A DNA stretch of 64,000 bases from Actinomadura spongiicola (GTDB lineage: Bacteria; Actinomycetota; Actinomycetes; Streptosporangiales; Streptosporangiaceae), in assembly GCF_003432485.1 (NCBI RefSeq), contig NZ_QVNQ01000001.1, forward strand, positions 496,001-560,000. Direction: 5' to 3'. Shown here one piece after another: positions 59,253 to 64,000 of the stretch. The notes under the pieces were generated by a model that had not been told where the DNA came from, searched no databases, and saw only the letters and a program-made list of their open reading frames with translations. The translations under genes and the position numbers were made by a program. Within the stretch, counting starts at the first letter, position 1. Every line of letters begins with the position of its first letter.

Positions 59253-60092
59253 TCAGAGGGTGACGAACGTCAGGCCGCGCTTCTTCATCTTGGGGAGAAC
59301 GGACCTCAGCGCCGCGACGGTCTGGGAACGGTCGCCGCCGCCGTCGTGGCAGAGGAGGATGTCACCGTCCCCGCCCTCCAGCAGCGCCCTGCGAATGCTG
59401 CCGGTCCCCGGCCGGGCCCAGTCGCGGGGGTCGACGGCCCAGTCGATGGGAAGCATGCCGTGCTCGGCGGTCAGTTCCAGGACGGTGTCCGACCACGCGC
59501 CGCCCGGCGACCGGAAGAACCGCGGGACGATGCCGGTGGTGTCGGCGATCCGGTCGTGCGCGTCGACGATCTCCTGGCGGACCCTCTTCGTCGACAGGTC
59601 GGCGATGTCGATCGGGTGCGTCTCGGTGTGGTTGCAGATCTGGTGGCCGGCGTCGGCGATGCGGCGGGTCAGCACCGGGTACTCCTTCACCTGCTCGCCG
59701 ATGATGAAGAACGTCGCGCGCACGTTCTCCTCGGCGAGGAGGTCGAGGACCCGCGGCGTCCACTCCGGGTGCGGGCCGTCGTCGATGGTGAGCGCGATCG
59801 ACTTCGGCGGCGGCGGGGGCGACAGCGTCGTCAGCTCGCGGACGGGCGTCTCCGTCGAGGTGAGCTTCGCGGGCCCCCAGGACGCGGGACGCGGCGTCGG
59901 TGTGGGCGTGGGCGTCGGGGTCGGCGTCGGGTGGATGACCGGGCGCGCCCGCACGGTGGGCTCCGCCGAGGCCGCGGAACCTTCGGCGGGCCGGGCGCCG
60001 TCGGCCGCCAGCCCGGTGACCCCCAAGGCGGCCGCTCCCATCAGCCAGAGTGCTCTGCGGCGAGATGGCGGGGAGGGCGCCGCACCGTCCAC
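59253..60092 (-). CDS. polysaccharide deacetylase (NodB-type), exported
   Basis: 279 residues from GTG 60092, which has SD GGAGG at 5-nt spacing. The N-terminus SRRRALWLMGAAALGV looks like a Tat signal, followed by a Thr-Pro repeat linker (HPTPTPTPTPTPTP). NodB motifs: TIDDGPHPEWTP (metal/catalytic Asp), HQICNHTETHPIDIA (His-x3-His), FFRSPGGAW, IDWAVDPRDW, DILLCHDGGGDRSQ. Acts on N-acetylated wall glycans, such as peptidoglycan or chitin; substrate unknown. No terminator noticed on either side. Confidence 0.93.
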   Translation of the reverse strand: MDGAAPSPPSRRRALWLMGAAALGVTGLAADGARPAEGSAASAEPTVRARPVIHPTPTPTPTPTPTPRPASWGPAKLTSTETPVRELTTLSPPPPPKSIALTIDDGPHPEWTPRVLDLLAEENVRATFFIIGEQVKEYPVLTRRIADAGHQICNHTETHPIDIADLSTKRVRQEIVDAHDRIADTTGIVPRFFRSPGGAWSDTVLELTAEHGMLPIDWAVDPRDWARPGTGSIRRALLEGGDGDILLCHDGGGDRSQTVAALRSVLPKMKKRGLTFVTL

Positions 60093-60244
60093 ATCAACCT
60101 CCACAACTCCCACGCTATCGAGGATTAACGGGGTAGGAGGACGCTATGGGATCTTCATCTCATTTGCCGGACGGTCACTCCGCACATGAGGTGAGGTCGG
60201 GAGCCGGTGACCGCCGGACGGCCGCACCGCCCGTGGCCGTGCCG

Positions 60245-60991
60245 TCACGGTTCGGCGTGGCCGCAGTCGGCGGAGATGGCGCGGACGGTACGGAGCAGGT
60301 CGGGCAGCAGGGCGAGGACCTCGTCACGGTTGAGCAGGACCTCCGGCACCGAGATCGACACGGCGGCGACGACGCGTCCGGTGGCGTCCCGGACGGGTGC
60401 GGCGACGCAGCGGATGAACGTCTCGTGTTCGGCGTCGTCGAGCGCGTAGCCCTTGTCGGCGACGCGGGACAGCTCGTCCAGGAGGGCGGCCGGGCCGTCG
60501 ATGGTGTGCTCGGTGAACAAGGTGTACTCGATCTCGGCGGCGACACGGCGGCGGCGCGGCTCGGGCAGGTCGGCGAGCAGGACCTTGGCGATCGCGGTGG
60601 CGTGCAGCGGCATGCTCAGCCCGACCCGCGAGTACATCCGGATCGCGTGCCGCGAATCGTACTTGTCCAGGTAGATGACGTTGCCGCCCTCGTACACGCC
60701 GAGGTGGACGGTCTGCCCGGTCTCGTCGTTCAACCGCGCGAGGTGCGGGGCGGCGACGTCGCGGATGCCGCGCCGTTCCAGCGCCGCGCCCGCCAGCGCG
60801 AACAGGCGGGACCCGAGGTGGAAGCGGTGGTCGGAGTCGCGGTGGACGAAGCGTTCGTCCTCCATGGTGCGCAGCAGCCGCAGCACGGTCGTCTTGTGCA
60901 CGCCGACCTTCGCGGCCAGCTCGTCAAGCGTGCGCGGCCCCTCGCCCAACTCGCCGAGGATGGTGAGCGCGCGGCCGAGGCTCTGGCTCAT
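60245..60991 (-). CDS. IclR-family regulator of the divergent D-amino-acid operon
   Basis: 248 residues from ATG 60991 (SD GGGGAG). Winged HTH: RALTILGELGEGPRTLDELA, KVGVHKTTVLRLLRTMEDER; effector domain: GQTVHLGVYEGGNVIYLDKY, YSRVGLSMPLHATAIAKVLL, DDAEHETFIRCVAAPVRDAT. It is divergent from the D-threonine aldolase-like/deacylase operon, with operator-like dyads at 61073-61100, so it is probably its local regulator. Ligand unknown, plausibly an N-acyl or D-amino-acid derivative. Confidence 0.88.
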   Translation of the reverse strand: MSQSLGRALTILGELGEGPRTLDELAAKVGVHKTTVLRLLRTMEDERFVHRDSDHRFHLGSRLFALAGAALERRGIRDVAAPHLARLNDETGQTVHLGVYEGGNVIYLDKYDSRHAIRMYSRVGLSMPLHATAIAKVLLADLPEPRRRRVAAEIEYTLFTEHTIDGPAALLDELSRVADKGYALDDAEHETFIRCVAAPVRDATGRVVAAVSISVPEVLLNRDEVLALLPDLLRTVRAISADCGHAEP

Positions 60992-61028
60992 CCGACTCCC
61001 CTGTCTCCCGGGTCTTCCAGCCGGATCG

Positions 61029-61058
61029 TTGACCGGCACCCGCACACGGTGCTACAAC
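61029..61058 (+). promoter_or_regulatory. promoter of the D-amino-acid operon
   Basis: TTGACC (61029-61034), 18 bp, TACAAC (61053-61058). Start would be near 61065, so the IclR-type dyads fall just downstream of it. Confidence 0.45.
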
Positions 61059-61072
61059 CACAATAGCATGAA

Positions 61073-61100
61073 GCGCAATAAATGTTGCATATTGCGCAAC
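61073..61100. promoter_or_regulatory. IclR operator dyads
   Basis: GCGCAATA-N9-TATTGCGC (61073-61097) is a perfect 8-bp inverted repeat; overlapping it is GTTGC-N7-GCAAC (61084-61100). Such TTGCGCAA-type sites suit an IclR protein, and the position downstream of the promoter implies repression. Confidence 0.55.
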
Positions 61101-61113
61101 ACGGGAGGTCGTG

Positions 61114-62382
61114 ATGGTCGCGAGCATCGACGTCGGGGCGGTCGATGCCCTCGGTGACGAGCGGCTCGACTGGCGCTTCAAGGCGATCCCGGCGTCCCTG
61201 CACGGAACGACGGTCGCCGAGGTGCGCCGCACCCGCCCGTCCCTGGACGCCTTCGGCACCCCGCTACTGACACTGGACGCGGGCGCCCTCGACCACAACC
61301 TCCGCACCATGGCCGAGTGGGCCGAAGCGGCCGGGGTCGCGCTCGCCCCCCACGGGAAGACGACGATGGCCCCGCAGCTGTGGCGGCGGCAGCTCGACGC
61401 GGGCGCGTGGGGCATCACCGTCGCGAACCTGCCGCAGCTCCGCGTGGCCCGCGCGTTCGGCGTCCGCCGGGTCATGCTCGCCAACGCGCTCCTCGACCCG
61501 GCGGGCCTCGCCTGGCTGGCCGCCGAACTGGAGGAGAACCCCGAGTTCGAGTTCGTGTCCTGGGTCGACTCGGTGCGCTCCGTCGAGCTGATGGACGACG
61601 CGCTCCGCCTCGCCCACGCCCAACGCCGCGTCGGCGTGTGCGTCGAGATCGGCGGGCCGCACGGGCGCACCGGCGTCCGCGACGACGGCGACGCCCTCGC
61701 CCTCGCGGACGCCGTCCGGGCCGCGCCGACGCTCCGCCTCGCCGGCCTCGCCGGATACGAGGGCGCGCTGGCGCACGACGCGTCCGACGAGGGCCGCCGC
61801 TCCGTCGACGCCTACCTGCGCCGGATGGCGCACCTGTTCGGGCGACTGGAGTACGAGACCGACGAGCCGATCGTGACGGCCGGGGGCAGCTCCTTCTTCG
61901 ACCAGGTCGCCGACGTGCTCGGCGGCCTCGACGGGCGGGTCGTCCTGCGGTCCGGGGCGTACATCGTCCACGACGACGGCTTCTACCGGAAGATCTCACC
62001 GTTCTCGCGGGGAGCGACGGGCACGGCGCTGCGCTCGGCCATGCACGGCTGGGCGCGCGTCGTGTCCCGGCCGGAACCCGCGCTCGCGCTGCTGGACGCG
62101 GGCAAACGCGACCTGCCGTTCGACGAGGGGCTCCCCGAACCGCAGCTCATCCGCGGCAAGGGCCCCGAACCGGTCGAGAAGGCCAGCGTCGCCGCCGTCA
62201 ACGACCAGCACGCGTTCCTCGTCGACTTCCTCGTCGACCCGTCCGTGGAGGTCGGCGACGTGGTCAGACTCGGCCTGTCCCATCCGTGCACCGCGCTCGA
62301 CAAGTGGACGCTCCTCCCCGTCGTGGACGACGCCGACGCCGAACGGCCCGTCGTCGTGGACCTCGTCAGGACGTGGTTCTGA
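61114..62382 (+). CDS. D-threonine aldolase/amino acid deaminase-family PLP enzyme
   Basis: 422 residues from ATG 61114 (SD GGGAGG at 5-nt spacing; GTG 61111 overlaps less well). Fold-type III PLP enzyme with alanine-racemase-like N-terminal barrel: LDAFGTPLLTLDAGALDHNL, VALAPHGKTTMAPQLWRRQL with the PLP Lys in PHGKTTM, VCVEIGGPHGRTGVR, LAGYEGALA, and the C-terminal metal site HPCTALDKW (His/Cys). The family includes D-threonine aldolase, D-serine dehydratase and related deaminases. The stop overlaps the next start (TGATG), coupling it to the deacylase. Confidence 0.88.
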   Translation: MVASIDVGAVDALGDERLDWRFKAIPASLHGTTVAEVRRTRPSLDAFGTPLLTLDAGALDHNLRTMAEWAEAAGVALAPHGKTTMAPQLWRRQLDAGAWGITVANLPQLRVARAFGVRRVMLANALLDPAGLAWLAAELEENPEFEFVSWVDSVRSVELMDDALRLAHAQRRVGVCVEIGGPHGRTGVRDDGDALALADAVRAAPTLRLAGLAGYEGALAHDASDEGRRSVDAYLRRMAHLFGRLEYETDEPIVTAGGSSFFDQVADVLGGLDGRVVLRSGAYIVHDDGFYRKISPFSRGATGTALRSAMHGWARVVSRPEPALALLDAGKRDLPFDEGLPEPQLIRGKGPEPVEKASVAAVNDQHAFLVDFLVDPSVEVGDVVRLGLSHPCTALDKWTLLPVVDDADAERPVVVDLVRTWF

Positions 62383-63971
62383 TGCCCGGCACCGTCATCC
62401 GCGGCGCCACCGTCGTGGACGGCACCGGCGCCCCCGGCCGCGTCACCGACGTCGCCGTCGCCGAAGGCCGCATCACCGACATCGGGCCGGGCCTGTCCGG
62501 CACGACCACCATCGACGCGGACGGACTCGTCCTCGCGCCCGGATTCATCGACATGCACGCCCACTCCGACCTGGCGCTGCTCATCGAACCCGACCATCTC
62601 GCCAAGGTCAGCCAGGGCGTGACGACCGAGGTCATCGGGCAGGACGGCCTGTCCTACGCCCCCGTCGACGACACCACCCTCGCCGAGACCCGCCGCGCCA
62701 TCGCGGGCTGGAACAGCGACCCGCCCGGCCTCGACTGGTCATGGCGCAGCGTCGGCGAATACCTCGACCGGCTCGACCGGGGCATCGCCGTCAACGCCTG
62801 CTACCTCGTCCCGCAGGGCACGGTGCGGATGCTCGCGATGGGCTGGGACGACCGTCCGCCGACGCCCGCCGAACTCGACCGGCAGTGCGAACTGGTCGCG
62901 ACCGGCCTGCGCCAAGGCGCCGTCGGGATGTCCAGCGGCCTCACCTACGTGCCCGGCATGTACGCCGCCGACGAGGAACTGGCCGAGCTGTGCCGCGTCG
63001 TCGCGTCCCTCGGCGGCTTCTACGCGCCGCACCACCGCTCGTACGGGGCGGGCGCGCTGGAGGCGTACGCCGAGATGGTCGAACTGTCGCGCCGCACCGG
63101 CTGCGCCCTGCACCTCGCGCACGCCACGATGAACTTCGGCGTCAACAAGGGACGCGCCCCCGAACTGCTGAGCCTCCTCGACGAGGCGATCGCGGACGGC
63201 TGCGACATCACCCTCGACACCTACCCGTACCTGCCCGGGTCCACGACCCTCGCCGCACTGCTGCCGAGCTGGGCGGCGGCGGGCGGCCCGTCCGCGCTGC
63301 TCGCGCGGCTCACCGACCCCGCCGAACGGGCCCGGATCAAACACGCGATGGAGGTCGAGGGGTCGGACGGCTGCCACGGCGTCCCCGCCGAATGGGAGAC
63401 GATCGAGATCTCCGGCTCCCCCGACCGCGCCGTCGTCGGGCGGACCATCGCCGACCTCGCCGCGACGTCCGGCCGTCCCGCGTTCGACGTCTACTGCGAA
63501 CGGCTCATCGCCGACGACCTCGCCACCACGATCCTCCAGCACGTCGGGCACGAGGAGAACGTCCAGGCGATCATGCGGCATCCGTGCCACACCGGCGGCA
63601 GCGACGGGCTCCTCGCCGCCGCGAAACCGCACCCGCGCGCCTGGGGGACGTTCCCGCGCTACCTCGGCCACTACGTCCGCGACCTCGGTGTCCTGACCCT
63701 CGAAGAGTGCGTCGCGCACCTCACCGGACGGGCCGCGCGGCGGCTCCGCCTCGAAGACCGCGGGCTGGTCCGGCCCGGACACCACGCCGACCTCGTCCTG
63801 TTCGACCCCGCGACCGTCCGCGACACAGCCACGTTCGACGACCCGAAACAACAGGCGGAAGGCATCACCCACGTCCTCGTCGGCGGAACCGCCGTCATCG
63901 AGGACGGGCACCATACCGGCGCCCTCCCGGGCCGCTCCCTCCGCCGCACGCCCACCGGAACGACCCGCTGA
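62382..63971 (+). CDS. N-acyl-D-amino-acid deacylase-family amidohydrolase
   Basis: 529 residues from ATG 62382, overlapping the preceding stop by one base. Amidohydrolase features: FIDMHAHSDLALL (metal HxH), VTTEVIGQDGLSYAP, QGAVGMSSGLTYVPG, HHRSYGAGALEAYAEMVELS, ALHLAHATMNFGV, TLDTYPYLPG, HPCHTGGSDGLLAAAKPHPR (Asp) and a C-terminal urease-type beta domain (GHHADLVLFDP). Typical D-aminoacylase releases D-amino acids that the upstream PLP enzyme could process. Ends 29 bp before the window edge. Confidence 0.93.
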   Translation: MPGTVIRGATVVDGTGAPGRVTDVAVAEGRITDIGPGLSGTTTIDADGLVLAPGFIDMHAHSDLALLIEPDHLAKVSQGVTTEVIGQDGLSYAPVDDTTLAETRRAIAGWNSDPPGLDWSWRSVGEYLDRLDRGIAVNACYLVPQGTVRMLAMGWDDRPPTPAELDRQCELVATGLRQGAVGMSSGLTYVPGMYAADEELAELCRVVASLGGFYAPHHRSYGAGALEAYAEMVELSRRTGCALHLAHATMNFGVNKGRAPELLSLLDEAIADGCDITLDTYPYLPGSTTLAALLPSWAAAGGPSALLARLTDPAERARIKHAMEVEGSDGCHGVPAEWETIEISGSPDRAVVGRTIADLAATSGRPAFDVYCERLIADDLATTILQHVGHEENVQAIMRHPCHTGGSDGLLAAAKPHPRAWGTFPRYLGHYVRDLGVLTLEECVAHLTGRAARRLRLEDRGLVRPGHHADLVLFDPATVRDTATFDDPKQQAEGITHVLVGGTAVIEDGHHTGALPGRSLRRTPTGTTR

Positions 63972-64000
63972 CCCGGATCCCCCCACCCCCACCACCGAGA

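Noticed and set aside
59880-59940. Short tandem repeat gtgggcgtgggcgtcggggtc
   Set aside because: It encodes the Thr-Pro linker of the deacetylase.
61317-63971. One long fused frame through the D-amino-acid operon
   Set aside because: The first part is out of frame with the PLP enzyme; the real deacylase begins at ATG 62382, overlapping the PLP enzyme's stop.

Overview
The window is chromosomal DNA from a very high-G+C actinomycete, probably a filamentous one of the Streptosporangiales/Thermomonosporaceae or Streptomyces type. Evidence: strongly G/C-ended codons, many GTG starts, an XRE(DUF5753)-DUF397-ATPase cluster, a SigE-type ECF factor, many secreted proteins and two-component systems, and a left edge resembling the Streptomyces bldG-apgA-hppA locus. 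No rRNA, tRNA, CRISPR array, insertion sequence or prophage is recognisable. The species cannot be named from the sequence alone.

Left part (1-16 kb): the 3' end of an anti-sigma-factor ATPase, a gene-free G/T-skewed stretch of about 1.25 kb, a K+-independent H+-pumping pyrophosphatase, a SixA-like phosphatase, then a leftward block with overlapping start/stop codons (SDR - MFS exporter - QueA-like, followed by serB and a FUSC membrane protein). A rightward GAF histidine kinase/NarL regulator pair and a PP2C phosphatase follow.

Middle (15-37 kb): DUF2752 and RDD membrane proteins, a lone ABC ATPase, a TauE exporter, a small gene behind a LexA/SOS-box-like site, a DUF2231-Rieske protein, a CapA lipoprotein with an epoxide-hydrolase-like enzyme, and an AraC regulator. 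Next come an endonuclease/phosphatase-family gene that starts inside the stop codon of a 19-codon upstream ORF, AhpD-like, TetR and LURP-one genes. Several cell-surface or secreted proteins follow, including an RlpA-like one with a long structured leader. PRC-barrel, IclR and MerR genes end this part.

Right part (37-64 kb): a HigBA-type toxin-antitoxin pair, an OmpR regulator - kinase - DUF4173 operon, a GCS2-type ligase, an orphan kinase, YceI under a clear -35/-10 promoter with two matching dyads, and the XRE/DUF397 cluster. A decayed island (47.9-50.5 kb) then holds an intact and a truncated DUF4360 gene flanking a frameshifted NucA/NucB nuclease and two unrecognised small genes. After it come sigE divergent from a receptor Ser/Thr kinase, an unusually short Rho, an enoyl-CoA hydratase, a NarL-type two-component pair, a polysaccharide deacetylase, and an IclR regulator divergent from a two-gene D-amino-acid catabolic operon with a dyad operator.

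The most unusual points are the SOS-box small gene, the leaderless coupled uORF, the nuclease/inhibitor-like remnant between DUF4360 copies, the short Rho with a palindromic leader, and the structured RlpA leader. Function is inferred from motifs read by eye; no database search was run.
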